Part shown: positions 1-12,900 of the stretch, piece after piece | Numbering within the stretch: the stretch's first letter is position 1 | How the letters are laid out: each line of letters opens with the position of its first letter | Assembly (NCBI GenBank): GCA_023055505.1 | Contig: JALIRH010000002.1 | Location: forward strand, 42,326,233-42,390,232 | Length of the DNA stretch: 64,000 nt | Reading direction: 5' to 3' | From: Callipepla californica brunnescens | Taxonomy: Eukaryota; Chordata; Aves; Galliformes; Odontophoridae | Program-made: the position numbers and the translations under genes | The notes under the pieces: model-generated | What the model saw: only the letters and a program-made list of their open reading frames with translations | Told to the model about the DNA's origin: nothing | Database searches by the model: none

Positions 1-251
1 TCTACTCTACACCAGCGCAGCCTCACCTTGAGCACTGTGTGCAGTTTTAGACATCACAATATGGGAAAGATACAGAACTATTAGTATCCAAAGGAGGTCT
101 ACATAGATGGTGAAGGGTCTAGAGGGCAACGTGCACGAGGAGCAGCTGAGGTACCTGTGTTTGTTTGGCCCAAAGCAGAGGAGGCTGAGGGCAGGCCACA
201 TGGTGGCCCTGCCTCCCCACTCACCAGGGGAGTGGAGGGGAAGCACTTAGC

Positions 252-500
252 TCTGCTCTGGTGACAATGACAGAGCCCGAGGGAATCTCATGGAGCTGCG
301 ACAGGGGAAGGGCAGCTAGGGCTCAGAAAAAGTTTCTTCAACAGAGGGCAGTAATCACAGCTCCAAGCTGTTGGGATTTAAGGGGCATTTGGACAATGCT
401 CTCAGAAATGTGGTTTGAATTTTGGGTGGTCCTGTGTGGAGCCAGGAGTTGCGTCCCTTCCAACTCTAAATATTCTATGGTTCTAAGATTCTGTGATCAA
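252..500 (+). mobile_element. CR1 LINE 3' end, + orientation
   Basis: The stretch follows the CR1 3'-UTR order: a GAGCTGC...GACAG start, CATTTGGACAATGCTCTCAG, GGTGGTCCTGTGTGGAGCC, then the CCCTTCCAAC and TTCTATGGTTCTAAG tail. It is moderately diverged, truncated at the 5' end as usual for CR1, and non-coding. Confidence 0.8.
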
Positions 501-529
501 ATGTAGAAGGCCTCAGTTGGTAGAAGTCT

Positions 530-2235
530 CATATTTGCCTCCATCCTCATGGAGGACTTTAACCCCTTCTGCTATCTGATGGTGGTGCAACACAGCAGGG
601 CACAAGCCATGCAAAAGGCTTGGAGAGTGCACTGACAACAAATCTCTAAAAATGATGATTAAAGAGCCAACAAGGAGAGGTGCTTAGCTGAACCTCACAT
701 GTACAAACAAGGAACGATTTGTCAGGGATGGGAAGATTTTGGATACCTTCAGCTGCACTGATCATGAGATATTGGAACTCTGGGAGAATAGAACAAAGCA
801 AAAAGCAGGATTACACCTGAGATTTCTGGAGTGCAGAATCTGAGCTGATCAGGGACCTGCTTGAAAGAGTACCTTGGGATATGGTCCTAGAGAGAGGAGG
901 GATCCGTGAGAGATGGCCAATTTTCAAAGATCAGCTCCTCCAAACTCAATAACGGCCCACCTTGACAAGCAGGAAACTGAGCAAGGAAACCTGCAGAGAT
1001 AAACAAGGAATTCCTAATAGAACTCGGGTATAAAAATATTTGAAGCAAGGACAGAGAAGGAATCCTGGAGGAATATACACACTGTCTGAGTAGGCAGGGA
1101 TTGAGGTAGGAAAGCCAAAGTCAATCTGGAGTTGAATCTGGTGAGGGATGTAAAACATAAGAAAGGCTTCATGGGTTTATCAGCAGCAAAAGGATGACTG
1201 GGGAAGATGCGAGCCCAGTGCTGAATGGGGCAGGGGCCTTGTGACAATGGACACCATAAAAGCTGAAGTATTCAATACGTTCTCTGTCTTGATCTTTAAG
1301 ACCAGCTTTCAGAATCCACCACTCCTAGAGACTCATGGAATATTCTAGAGCAAGGACAACTTGGTGGAAGAGGATTAGATTAGGGAATGTACAAACAAAA
1401 AAAAACTTACATAGGTCCATGGGGCCTGATGGCATGAACTCATAATCAGGAATGGCAAGAAGGAGGATCTGGGGGACTACAGGCCATTCAGCCTCACCTC
1501 GCTCCCTGGGGAAATGATAGAACAAATATCCCTGGAAACCATTTCTAAGTATATTAGGGACAAGAAGGTGATGGGGAATAGTCAGTACGGATTTATGAAG
1601 AGTAAATTGCACAATAACCAACATGATAGCCTTCTGTGAAGAGACAACAGGTTTGCTGGAAGAGGAAAGAGTACTGGATGTTTTAATCCCAAACTTTATG
1701 ACACTTTAGACAGTATCTCCCATAATGTCCTCATAGACAAATGGATAAAGTACAGATTAGGTACATGTAGAGTGTCATGTACTGAAAATGAGCTGAACAA
1801 TTGTGCTCATAAGGTTGTTATCAGTGGTATGTCAGTAATGATATACCTCTGGGGTCAGTATGAGGGCCAATACTGTTTAACTGGGAGGAGTGATTGCTGC
1901 CATTCAGAGGGATTTCAACAGGTTGAAGAAACGGGCAGATACAAACCTCATTAAGTTCAGTAAAGGGAAGTGCAAAGTGCTGCACCTCAGAAAGAATAAC
2001 CACACATATCAGTACATTCTAGGGTCCAAACGGCTGGAAAGCAGCCCAGCAGAAAAGGATGTGGGGATCCAGGCAGACAAGGTGAATGTGAGTCAGCACT
2101 ATGCCTTTCTGGCAAAGAACAAAAGCATCCTGGGCAATATTGGAAAAACACCAACAGGAGTGAGGGAGGTCTTAATTAGGTCATGGGATCAGTTTTTCCT
2201 CAGAGAAAAGAAACAAAATTGATACCTTTCTGTAT
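530..2235 (+). mobile_element. Old degenerate CR1 LINE ORF2 relic, + orientation
   Basis: Fragments in several frames match CR1 ORF2 in order. An LMEDFNP remnant (about 547) resembles the endonuclease LMGDFN motif. A GFMKSK remnant and a copy of the VSHNVL segment lie near 1590-1735. AIQRDFNRLKKRADTNLIKF and KGKCKVLHL lie at about 1893-1990, followed by the AEKDVGIQ segment of the ORF2 C-terminus. Many stops and frameshifts make it non-functional. It is clearly older than the CR1 tail at 252-500. Confidence 0.75.
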
Positions 2236-3199
2236 TCCTTCAGGTTGATTAGAATTCTGATGACAAGGCTGAAGTACTGTCCTGTAGCTGCTCAGTCAAT
2301 TCCTCTGTCCTTTATGTTAATGAGATTTCAAAAGGCTGAGGATGATGCAGAAGTGAAAGTCCCCAGAAGTATCTCCAGAAAAGTACACATATTCATTGCA
2401 AACTGTCAAAGTTGCCTTAAAGAGACAAGACTATTAAGTTATATTCAAGAACACTGATATCCTTTCTCCAGCACAACTTGGCAGTGCTTTCTCAGGTTTT
2501 ATCATTTCTGCTTTGCTTTTGACATTTGAAAAATAAAGAAATCAGAACTATAGTACTTTGCTTCTATGTTCTAAAATAAAATATTAACCTCTAAGAATTC
2601 TTGAAGAATTCAGCTCCAAAGAGGCTTAGATTAGATGTTCTGCTATTCTTTATTTATAGCATACATTCCTGCTAGCTGGAGATTCCCTTTTGAAGAATAA
2701 AATCAGGACACAAAAAGATTTCCTCTATAGAGCTGCTGCACTTAGTCCCATTAGTGCAAACTGCTGAATATGATGTGAGCGCCCTTAATCTAAATATTTA
2801 TATTTTCAGGCTAAAATGGCAGACACTAAAATAAAAATTTAGCATCACATTAACTTTTTTCTGTTTTTGCTATTGCCCCACTGCAGTGCTGTTTGAGTAC
2901 TTCACTTCCTATTAAAAGGTAGAGACTTGCATTTCAGGTGCTACTTCTTATTAATGTTCTATACAATAGCCAGTACAAAATATAAAGAGCAAAATTGAAA
3001 GTATCAGAAAAGCTGAAAGAATAAATTCAAGACAAATTTATCCTGTTAGTACAATCCCTTTTAGGAAGCAAGAAAACCATAATTTACCCTCACATTAATA
3101 CTGCCGTGTATTTTGATAACAAATTACTACTTATCAAATAGAATCTAAATCATTGAGACTCAACCATTTAAACAACCAGATGCTAGCTCCATTCTGCAG
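2236..3199. other. AT-rich intergenic sequence, nothing recognised
   Basis: No open frame with coding character, RNA gene or repeat family was recognised in this stretch. Confidence 0.6.
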
Positions 3200-3465
3200 A
3201 AACACAAATGCCCATGGATACTCAGTGTATGGGAAATGCTGAATCACGGCCTGAAACACTGAATGGTCTCCTGAGGCAATCACTGAGTCAGCCATGGGAG
3301 CACAGGTAAAGGCAATTCATCTGTGTGACCAGAAGGGGTTGTAGTCTGACTCCATCTCTCCCAGACCCCATTTAAGGACTGACCACCACTGGGGAAGGAT
3401 CTCTTTTTAGAGATTACACCTTTGGAATTTTTTATTGGGAGTCTCGTATGTAGGTGAGCTTATTT
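3200..3465 (-). repeat. Unidentified interspersed repeat, copy A
   Basis: The reverse complement of this stretch aligns by eye with 57980-58235. Shared blocks include GACCAGAAGGGG, CCCAGACCCCATTTAA, GACTGACCACCACT/GGCTGACCACCACT and CCATGGGAGCACAGGT. Moderate divergence with small indels indicates an old dispersed family. The family is unknown to me; an LTR or non-autonomous DNA element is possible. Confidence 0.7.
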
Positions 3466-5594
3466 TTTTTTTTTCCCCACTGTTTCTTTTCCATCACAAT
3501 AATCTGTCTAGCTATATCATCCATAAAATATCTTGGCTATAATACCATTTGGTGTTATTCATTCTGTTAACCTTACACTCAGCGTGTAGGAAATCCCACC
3601 AAAGTAATGAGGTGACACCAAGTTCAGTTGGTAAAGAAATACTAAAACAACCACCGTAATTCTTCCTCTTGCTGTCTTCCATCTTCATCTATCAAAGCAA
3701 GGTGATTACTTGGGATTTGCTGTAAGTGTTACCTGATTTCATGGCTGATGTTATTAAGCATAGGCAGAACCATCCTGATGTGCACTGGAGGAAAAAAAAA
3801 AAAAAAAAAAGCTGTAATTCAGCCTATTATCCTACTAGCAAACAGTCCAGAGCTCTTACTTACTAGAGTAAGGAAAGTTGTTTGTTTATTGGCAGTTGGA
3901 AATGAATGCACAAGTTGAGTGCTGTCATCACTAATGTGTTAAAGCTTTTATTTTAGAAAAGCAAACTCTCAGCCTGAAACATTCTTAACTGGGACCTTTA
4001 GTCAAGCACATGTAAGCAGATGAAGCTACCATAACATTTTTTGCTGTCCTTTGTCTTGTGAATAACGCAGTAAATCTCAATTATGAATTCTGAAATTTTA
4101 AAATAATGATGCAGCATTCTGTACTGGACTGCTCTTGGACAGGAATGCCTGTTGATTCTTTCTGTCACCTTTCTCTTCTATTGCTGAGAATTTATGGAAA
4201 TGGGCAATATTGGCAGAAAGTATAGGTAGTAACTGGAGATAGCTTACTTTCTTTTTTCCTCAGAAGGAGTGGATAGTTGCAAATACTGCATGTTTCTCAG
4301 AAACTGAAACACTGCCCTGTTATGATGAGGAATTTCAATTCAGTTCTGAGAAGACTAAACCCACTTTACTTTTATTCCCTTCACTTTCTTTCTCAGGGAA
4401 TGAAACGTTAATACTTTCTAGTCTCCAGACTCGCGGCCTGTATCTTTACCTACTGCTTACCATTAAAAAGCACGAGTTGCAAGCATGAGTGTAAAGAATA
4501 TTTCAGAAAAGGTCCCGTCCTTCTGCATTCTTCTGTCTCAAAACAACAAAACTCAAATGCACAAAAACAAAGAAATTAACATGTTGGAAGTTGGAACAGA
4601 AGTGAAAGAAAGACTGAAATGTATTTGTATTTGAAGCTCTTGGTGATGATGTAGATTTATGCACCTGAATTATAATTAAATAATGTTAAAGTTGTGAGTA
4701 ACTCACAAGAGCAAATAAATATGCAATTAAAGAGAAAATATACCATATGTCCTTTGATATCTAGGCATATTGCAGTGCATTAAGAGAGCCATAAAAGAGA
4801 CACCCTGTTGTGGTTATATGTTCTGAGACATGTGGCAGATCTCCACACAGCATCTATTTCCTTACTTGTATGCATCTGTGCTGTTATTTACATGTACTCT
4901 TTAAAGAAGTGCTATGGAGTCTTTTTCCTGTGTTTCTTTAGATCTGTTGCTGTTTATGAATATAGAAGTCCAACATTTTAAAAGCAGGAATGAAAAACCT
5001 TCACAGAGGGAAGAAAATTGATTTGTCAGACAAAACTAGGAAAAAGATACGGTTTTAATTACTAGGAATAGATGTTCATATGCATGTATCTCCTTCTATA
5101 CAGATACAGTTGAGTTCTATACACCATTCTCCCGTATTTTGTGTGGAAACAGGAAGGTACTCAGAAGTTTCTCATATTGAATTTGGACTATTTTTGCAAA
5201 ATAGTCACTCTGTTCATTTTATGGTTCCTCAGCTACAGAGTCTCATAAGCCTCTTTTTTCCTCCTTATCATCAAGATGAAAATGGGGGAGAATTTGGAGT
5301 AACATTTACATCTTCAAAGCTGTGATTGCCAAGATACCCCTATGCAAAATGTTCTGCAGGCAGCAGCTGGGTAAGCAGAGGATAAGAGCAAGATAAGTTA
5401 TACATGTGGGAAAACATTTTGCTGAGTTCTTGGTGTTAAGCGTATTTCATGAGAACACTTACTGTCCAGTTAATGAAGGGACCTGCTGCCTTGGGACACA
5501 TTCACACACCTCAGCAGTTCCTAGGAGCCCTGTGTATACCGTTAAAGAGCTAAGTCCTTGTTTTTCTATTTGAAGCTAAGAGGTAGCACTGTGC
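3466..5594. other. Intergenic sequence, nothing recognised
   Basis: AT-rich sequence with a poly(A) run at about 3791-3810. No coding, RNA or repeat signal was recognised by eye. Confidence 0.6.
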
Positions 5595-5997
5595 AGCTGT
5601 CTTGCATTCTTCAGTCCTAATGGGCTGAAGGACCTCTCCTATGAAGACAGGTTGAGGGAGCTTGGCTTGTTTAGCTTGGAGAAGGCTCCAAGGAGACCTC
5701 ATCGAGGCCTTCCAGTGCTCAAAGAGCTTAGGAAGCGGGAGGAAGGCTGACATCTTACATGGTCTGATAACAATAGGACAAGGAAGAATGGCTTTAAACT
5801 AAGAGAAGATATCGGTTAGATGTCAGGGGGAAGCTTTTTCACTGAGACAAAGCTGTGGTGCCCCATCCCTGGAGGTACTCAAGGCCAGGTTGGATGTGGC
5901 CCTGTGCAGCTGAGCTGCTGGGTGGCAGCCCTGCCCACGGCACGGGGTGGGACTGGGTGGGCTTTAAGGTCCCTTCCAACCAAACTGTTCTGCGACT
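5595..5997 (+). mobile_element. CR1 LINE 3' fragment next to the SS18 promoter
   Basis: The sequence contains CR1 ORF2/3'-UTR landmarks: GGAGAAGGCTCCAAGGAGACC, then GAGCTGTGGTGCCCCATCCC-like, TGGAGGTACTCAAGGCCAGG and GGTCCCTTCCAACC, with a TTCTGCGAC tail. The final tail ends about 60 bp before CpG density rises. Confidence 0.9.
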
Positions 5998-6646
5998 AAT
6001 TCAAGGGATTCGATCCCTCACTGTCTGTGGTATTTAGAAAAACCATCCGTTTAAGCGGAGCTGTTGTGATGGAGTTCACTCAAAGAGCATACAGTGGTAA
6101 CCACGAGTCACGGTGACGGCAGTGAGCTTGAGCAAAGCAGGTTTCCTCCGTCTTACTGCTTTTGCCGTGCTACGAGTACGATACAGCCGCAGACGGCAAA
6201 GCGTGTGGGAGACGGAGGAAAAAGCCTAGGAAAGTAGCCGGCCTGAAGAGCCGCCTCATCTGCTTCGCCTACAAGTATTCCCCGTATTTTGCCCGTCCAC
6301 CTGTCAGTTCAGCAGCGCTCCGAGCAGCCCCTCCCCGCCGGCAGCGCGGGCTGCCTGGGCGCGACCAACTGCCGCCACGCGGGGGGGAGAGAGCGCAGTC
6401 CCGTGTCACGCGAGAGCCGCCGCTCTCCCATCTCCCCCTCTGCCGACCGTACCATTTCTCCGCCCGTCCGGCGCTGAGCGGAGTCGGGTCGGACCGTACC
6501 AACGCCGCGACAACGAGAGGGGCGGCCGAGAAGGTCTGCGTGGCGCAGGGCGGCGGCGTTCAAACGGCGCAGCCGGCTCTCGGCCCCACTGTTTCGGTCA
6601 CGCTTCTGAAAGAGCCCGATCCCCCCTCGTGGCTCCCTTCTCACTG

Positions 6647-6662
6647 CCGGAAAGCGGGGCGG
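6647..6662 (+). promoter_or_regulatory. Adjacent ETS-like and GC-box motifs in the SS18 promoter
   Basis: CCGGAAA (6647-6653) followed by GGGGCGG (6656-6662) lies about 175 bp upstream of the start codon. ETS and SP-family sites side by side are common in CpG-island promoters. The motif match is direct; factor binding is inferred. Confidence 0.45.
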
Positions 6663-6836
6663 AGCTCCCGGCCCACCCTCTCCCTCCCCCGGCGGGACTG
6701 GAATGGGCCGTCCCGCTGCGCGGCCGCCCCGCCCCCCGCGCAGCCCTGTTCCCGGATCGCGGCCGCCTCCCGCCGCCGCGGGGTGTGCGTGAGCGGGCGG
6801 GGGCGTGCTGGGCCGTGCTGGCGGCAGCCGCGCGAC

Positions 6837-6905
6837 ATGTCGGTGGCGTTCGCGGCACCCCGGCAGCGGGGGAAGGGCGAGATCACGCCGGCCGCCATCC
6901 AGAAG
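6837..6905 (+). CDS. SS18: SS18 coding exon 1 (residues 1-23)
   Basis: The exon encodes MSVAFAAPRQ through AAIQK, the basic N-terminus and first part of the SNH domain. It ends AAG before a GTGAGG donor, phase 0. The ATG at 6837 sits in a GC-rich context inside the CpG island with G at -3. Everything upstream in the same frame is open but has no ATG. Confidence 0.96.
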
Positions 6906-9900
6906 GTGAGGGAGGGCCCGGGGCTTCGCGCCGTGAGGGGGCGGCGAGGCTGAGGCCTCGGTGCGGCGGGCCAGGCCGCGCTGTGAGGCCGGCAGGGGAG
7001 GGGAGCCGGGCACTGCGGGGCGAGCGTTGGGGCCGCCGCGAAGTAAGGCCCTGTCCCGCTCCGCCCCTCCCCTGCGGCTTAAAGGGAAGCGCTTATGGCC
7101 GGCGGCCGTGACAGGGCTGCTGCAGGAGGCTGTAGCGAGAGGGAAATTGCCTGTGGTCTGTGGTAGCCCTCGGCATTCCGTGTAGGCAGAGGTGAGGGGG
7201 GGTGCTTGAGTTTAGTTTGGAACTTGAGTGTAGGCCCTCGTTGTCAGGCATGCTCCTCGCGTGGGAGCTCGTTAGCTACGATCGGCTTGCGGCTTAGGAA
7301 AGGACGTGGGTGTCGGCGGGGAGGGCGTCATGGAGGACCCGCGGCTGCACTGCGGCCTTACGCACTGCCACAGCACTCTGTGCTTCAGAAGTGAAGGTAG
7401 GAAACGCGGGCCCGCTGGTGGAAAGCTGCCTGCAGGCTGCAGGTCGCTGGTGTGCAGCCTGGTCTAGGGAGCTGCTTTATCACGGGGCTTGGACTACATG
7501 ATCTCTAGAGGTCCCTTCCATCGCCTACACTTATGTCATTCTCTAATGTGCATGTGGAGAATGTAGACAGTTAAGTTTTTCTTGTGCTGTAGTCAAGCCC
7601 CTTATTTGTTGTTAGTGTACTGGCAGAACCCTGGTATAGCCAAAGCTGGAGGATCTTTGTAATTGACATAGGTAAGTTGTCAGGAGTCTTGGTGGGTTCA
7701 TCCAGATGGAAGCTAGGTTATCTTGTAAAGGAGACTGTAACTTCTTCAGGGAACTATCTTCATTTTCCATCAGGAACAGCTTGATAAAAATTGCATAAAG
7801 CAGCACCTGTAGTCCTATCGAGCGTACAGTTGTATTCTTTTTAATTTACTTTCCTTTGCTTTCCTCCTAACCTTATTCATTTTTTTCTTTTTTTTTTTTT
7901 CCTCTCAAAGATGTCTAGCCTGTATAGCAGCAGTGGGGGAAAAACGCATCTCACTGGCAGTTCCAAAGTTTACTTATATTGTAGAATGGCTTATGCTGGA
8001 AGAGACCTTAAAGTCCACTCAGTCCCACCCCATGCTGTGGGCAGGGCTGCTCCCCAGCAGCTCAGCTGCACAGGGCCTCATCCAACCTGGCCTTGAGCCC
8101 TCCAGGGATGGGGCAGCACAGTTTCTCTGGGCAGCTGTGCCAGCACCTCACCACTCCATGTCCTGACGTGCTTTTAGTATCTGTTGCCTTTCTCTAGAGG
8201 GTTGTAGACTTTTTGATGAGGGCCTTCATTCAAGGCTTCCTTGGCAAGTACTCTATATACTATATAAATGGGACTGATTGTTTTTTCCCCAGCTCTTCTA
8301 TTGAATTTGGCCACTGCGTTTCTTTAACACTTGATGTTAGTACGTATGAAGCGTGCCAGCGTGCAGGTGTGTCCAGGATCCTCCTAAGAGTATGCAGGTG
8401 TAGTTCTGCTCAGTGTCATTAGTTCAGAAACTTGGGATATTGTGGTTCTGTCTGTGGATCCTGCTTAAGGGCAGTGTTTTCAGGTCCAGCAATTTCAGGC
8501 AAGAACAATTTCTCGCTGATTGTTCTTGTGTGGTCTGGTGAATTACTGGTTTGAATTTAGGAAGACTCAGCTGTTTCATTCTTACCTGGATGCAGATCCG
8601 GAGTGGACAGCCTAAGGTTATGAGGTTTATGACCCTCTTTGTAATAGGAGATGGCTTTGTCAAAAGGAATAAAGAAAGTTTTCTTCTTGTTTTTTTGTAG
8701 AATTTGCTAAAGTTGGATTCCTAGGGAAATGGAAATGATGTAATTGCAGTGTTTGTGCTTCCCTTGTAGAATCATAAACCTTCTTGCTAATCTCAACCAT
8801 ATTGTAACTTGGAATGTTTTGATTTGGTGTTTGGAAGAAGGGAAGAGCTTTGAGGATGATCAAGATCAGATTAGCTTGTGAAATTCAGTAGCTGGGTGCC
8901 ACGTCCCACGTGTAACGGGAGGGAAGGGGTGACCAGATTTGCAGATTTAGGGTGTGACACTGGGTAGGCTGATTACACTTAGTCCTGTCTGATCAGAGTG
9001 CAGATGAGTGGATAAGACAAGAAACAAGCATAAGGATGTGCAACTCTTAAGAAACCAGGCTATATTTTTTCCCTGTTAGCATAGAACATCTTTATTTCAA
9101 GAACTTCCTGCAGAAGACCATGAGACCTGCTGTTTCCCATGGTTTTACAACTTTATTTTCCCCAAAAAAGTAATTAGCCCATGTTCGTATTCCCAGACAC
9201 TTCTGAAATATTGTCTGTTGTGCCAGTTAAGCCGTGCTTTAAGAGCATATAATTATACAGAACATATATAATGGAAATACGGCCTAACTTTTCAATGTGT
9301 TTCCTTGAAACAGTCTTGTCTGTTAAGCTCAGTTTCTATCAGTTAACCATTACAATGCCTTTTATTATTGAACTGTGGGCTTTGGAGGGAGAATAAAAAA
9401 TTTATGACCCAAATTTTCAAGTTTGTTCTTTGATTGAGATGACATGAAGAAACTGAAAACTCACAAAACTTCCTATGAACTTGTAGATCAAACATAGGTA
9501 CTTAAATAGGGAACTTGATTAGCCAGAATAGTGACTTATAACCCTTACACTGAAAGCTATAAAAGTAAGGTGGAAGAGCAAAAGAATGTAAGTAAAAGTA
9601 GGGCTTTCTGGAATACTGATTTTATTTGTTAAAAAAAAACAAACAAAAAAAAACAACTCACAAACTTTGAAGAATAAGACTCGTAGTCGACTTCAGTTAT
9701 TTTTTCCCATAAAGAAAGTTTTACTTACTCAGACTTCTTTATTGTTTCAGATGCTGGATGAAAATAACCATCTTATTCAGTGTATAATGGACTACCAGAA
9801 CAAAGGAAAGACATCTGAATGCTCTCAGTAAGGCATTAATTCAAATCTGCTGTGGACTGGGTGAATTTCCATCTAGATCAGTTGCTGGTTTATTTAGCTC

Positions 9901-12900
9901 ACCTTGAAGGAGGACCGCGCTGAGAAGAGTAGAAGAGTATTGCTGCAAATAATGTGGTTGATTTTTTTTCTTTGCTGTATGACTATCACTTCCATCACTG
10001 AACCATTGCAACTTGAATTCTGCAAGTTGGTAGCATAATGACACAAAAATGGGGACTGTGTAACTGAGAGATCTATCTCTGTATTGTAATTACAGTTTAG
10101 GAAGGAGGTAGTTTTCTTCTCAGACCTTTCAAAATGATGTAGTATTTCTGCTGTTTACCACTTGCCTGAGAACAAACTCTACCTTAAGTTTGCCTTGACA
10201 GAGTATTATCATATAAATCTGTTATCTGGTAAGATTTCTGGAGGGTGAGACAGCTGGGTGAGATTTCTGGAGGGTGAGATACCTGGACAAATATCCCACC
10301 ATGTGATGACAGATGGGGTATCACAGTGTGGCTGTTGAGGGCCTTTCTAAGAGACTGGTAATCTGGGGGGAAAGCTGGGGTGACAAGTGGTAGGTATTTT
10401 TGTTTCAAGGGATTACTTCTATTGATATGAGCCGAGTGTAGCACACAGTTACTATATTAAGCTGTATGCCAGCCAGTTACATACTTGTATTCCGTTCCTG
10501 CTTGCAAGGTTGTTCTTTTAAATCTGGGCTGGATGTTGCTCCTCTGGAATCTGGCTCTGGAGCAGAAAAACAATTTAACAGTGAATGTCCAAGCTCAGGG
10601 TCCTGATATGTTTGCACTCTTCTTGGTCATGATTCATATTAGCATGATACCTTCCATGTAGGGACATAATAAAAAGGGCTCTCTTTCCCTAGTATTTCTG
10701 TTGGAAATGACATCACACAGACACACTCATACTCTAAATGCCTCCTAGTGACTTCAGTTACATTAGGAAGTGAAACAGTTGAGAACAGTCACATGTGCTA
10801 TAGACTTTGTTAGCAAGACGGAAGTTGTAAAGAGCAGGTCAGATTTGACAGAGAACTTGGGAAAGGTTGGGCAGTTGGGAAATGTGAAAGAAGATATGTA
10901 GGATCCTAAAAGTAATGGTACTCTTGTAAGTCCTAGGAAGTTGTTTCTTCACATGTGTAGAGTTACATTCCAAGATTGTCTTTGTAACTTGAGGCCTCTT
11001 TTCCTTTGTTCATTTTGGTAGGTACCAGCAGATGCTACACACAAACCTGGTTTATCTAGCTACTATAGCTGACTCCAACCAGAACATGCAGTCTCTGCTA
11101 CCAGCAGTAAGTACAGAGCAGCACAAAACTGAGGGAATACGTGTAATCTGAATCCATGGGGAGGGGGAGATGTTTGGAAGAACTGTCCAAGTAGTTAGTC
11201 TGCAGTTTACTGTGCAGTGAATACAAGATGGAATGTCTCTTGCGCCATATTTGTTGTCTCATTATGTCACTCCTTATGTTATGCTCACAATCTGACTTGA
11301 AGTGGAGGCTGATATTCTGGGATTAAATATGCTGTGCATGCACGTTGTCTGGCTTGGCTTATAGATGACTTTGCTTTTTCTCAGCTAAGCTGCCTGGTAT
11401 GGCTCTTGATCAGCTCCTGTGCCAGGTACTCTCTTTTTTCCCCTACATTAGGGAAATTGAGGAGTTCAGTTTTATTTTACTTATTTTCTGCTGGAATATC
11501 ATCTGTTCTTTAGCCTTCATGGAATGGGTTTGGGTAGATATCAGCTTTGAGGTACTTTAGGTGAGTCTGCTAAATTCTTGACTTCTTTTAACCTCGATGG
11601 ATGGTGAATAGCAATAATATATGAGAAATAATGTTGCGTGGGCTTATCTTGAAACACCGCATAGCTTTAGAAATGAAACATTTGTTGGATAACACTTGCT
11701 TCTTTTAAAAAAAATCTGTATTTTCTCTGAATCTGTATCACTGAGCTTTTTATTTCATAAAGATACTGCCAGCTTTTCTCCTCTTCATTGTTTATGGAGC
11801 GGTGAGGAAAGATACAATAAGCATTAAAATAACTTGCTATCTGGTTGTGGGTTTGTGTTAATCAGAAAGCTCTGGGAGTTCATTGCGAGTAACACAAGGA
11901 AGTTCTTTTGTTTTTTAGTAATAAGACTTTTCTTGAATTAATATAGTCTTGATTCATTTCTGTAATATGAAGCTAAAAAGAATGTCTATAAAACAGCCAT
12001 TCCTAGATACTAGTTCTTACCAACTGAAATTGAATTACTTTTTCTTTGGTCTCTGGAGAAGTGTTCTCCAATCACTGCTACTAGCGAAGCATCTTTTCAA
12101 GTTGGTACCTAGAGGACTATAGAAACAGTGCTTCATTATGTCCAACCTGTTGTGCCTGTAGATGCTTCTCTTTTTATAAATCCAAGCTTGTAGCTGTGGG
12201 GGAAGGGAAGGAGACCTTTAAGAGGGCTGTGTATGTTACTCAACTAATATGTTCTTGGAGGCTTAATTCATATCCTGGTTCTGATGACAACTGGAAATGA
12301 ATTTGACCTTATTCTAGTCCCCAGTGCACAGCCCTGTTCTTAGAGTTGAATGTGGTGACGTTCTCTTCTTAAGGAAAAAGTGAGGGTAGGGCCATGAAAG
12401 GTTTTGCAGACCAGGGCTGAAGTGCATTTCTGTTCCACAGTGTAAGGGATATTTTTCAGCAATGACAAAATAGTGTAGCGTTTTTTTCTCCTTTGAATAA
12501 CTGGATAGGGAATACAAAGGTAATACAAAATTAAATTTAGATGTTCAGTCTTAGTGGAGTGTAGACACTCTCACCTACCAAGAAAATCTTAGAAGATTTG
12601 CTTGAAATGGGGTAATTTAATCAAATAAGAACAACTTTTTGTTCAAGTTTTTAGAAAAAAATCATTCTTTAAACAGTTGTTATCTTCCCAGTGAATTTTA
12701 GCCGTGAGAGTTTGGGAACACGTGAGTTACTGCTTGTTTAACGTAAGATAAACTTAAAGCTTGCTCCATTTATTTTTTCACTTAAGACCTAAGGAAGCCT
12801 ATGAAGTGTTCCGTTTCAGTTCACCACGTTTCTGTGGCAGCATTTGAACAGTCTTACCAAATTCAAGTTTTGTGGCTGGCACCAGAGAAATTTTCCTTTT

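Larger units (their letters stand above)
6060..7340. promoter_or_regulatory. CpG island and TATA-less promoter of SS18
   Basis: Base composition switches sharply from AT-rich flank to dense CpG between about 6060 and 7340, spanning the first coding exon. No TATA box is evident. Factor-site candidates are GC boxes GGGGCGG at 6519-6525 and 6656-6662 and an ETS-type CCGGAAA at 6647-6653, just 2 bp before the second GC box. This is a typical housekeeping promoter for a broadly expressed chromatin gene. The start of transcription cannot be fixed from sequence. Long open frames on both strands here reflect GC-rich composition, not genes. Confidence 0.85.
6906..9750 (+). other. SS18: SS18 intron 1
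   Basis: The intron begins inside the CpG island. It carries a CR1 tail at 7460-7545 and a reverse CR1 fragment at 7978-8165. A short A-rich repeat (AAAAAAAAACAAACAAAAAAAA type) lies at about 9630-9655. Nothing else was recognised. Confidence 0.85.

Noticed and set aside
6309..7013. Long minus-strand open frame (234 codons) across the CpG island
   Set aside because: GC-rich composition depletes stop codons in all frames. The predicted protein is Arg/Pro/Gly/Ala-rich low complexity and overlaps the SS18 first exon antisense.
6906..7185. Open frames continuing from SS18 exon 1 into intron 1
   Set aside because: A clear GTGAGG donor ends the exon after Lys23 and the following sequence is not SS18.
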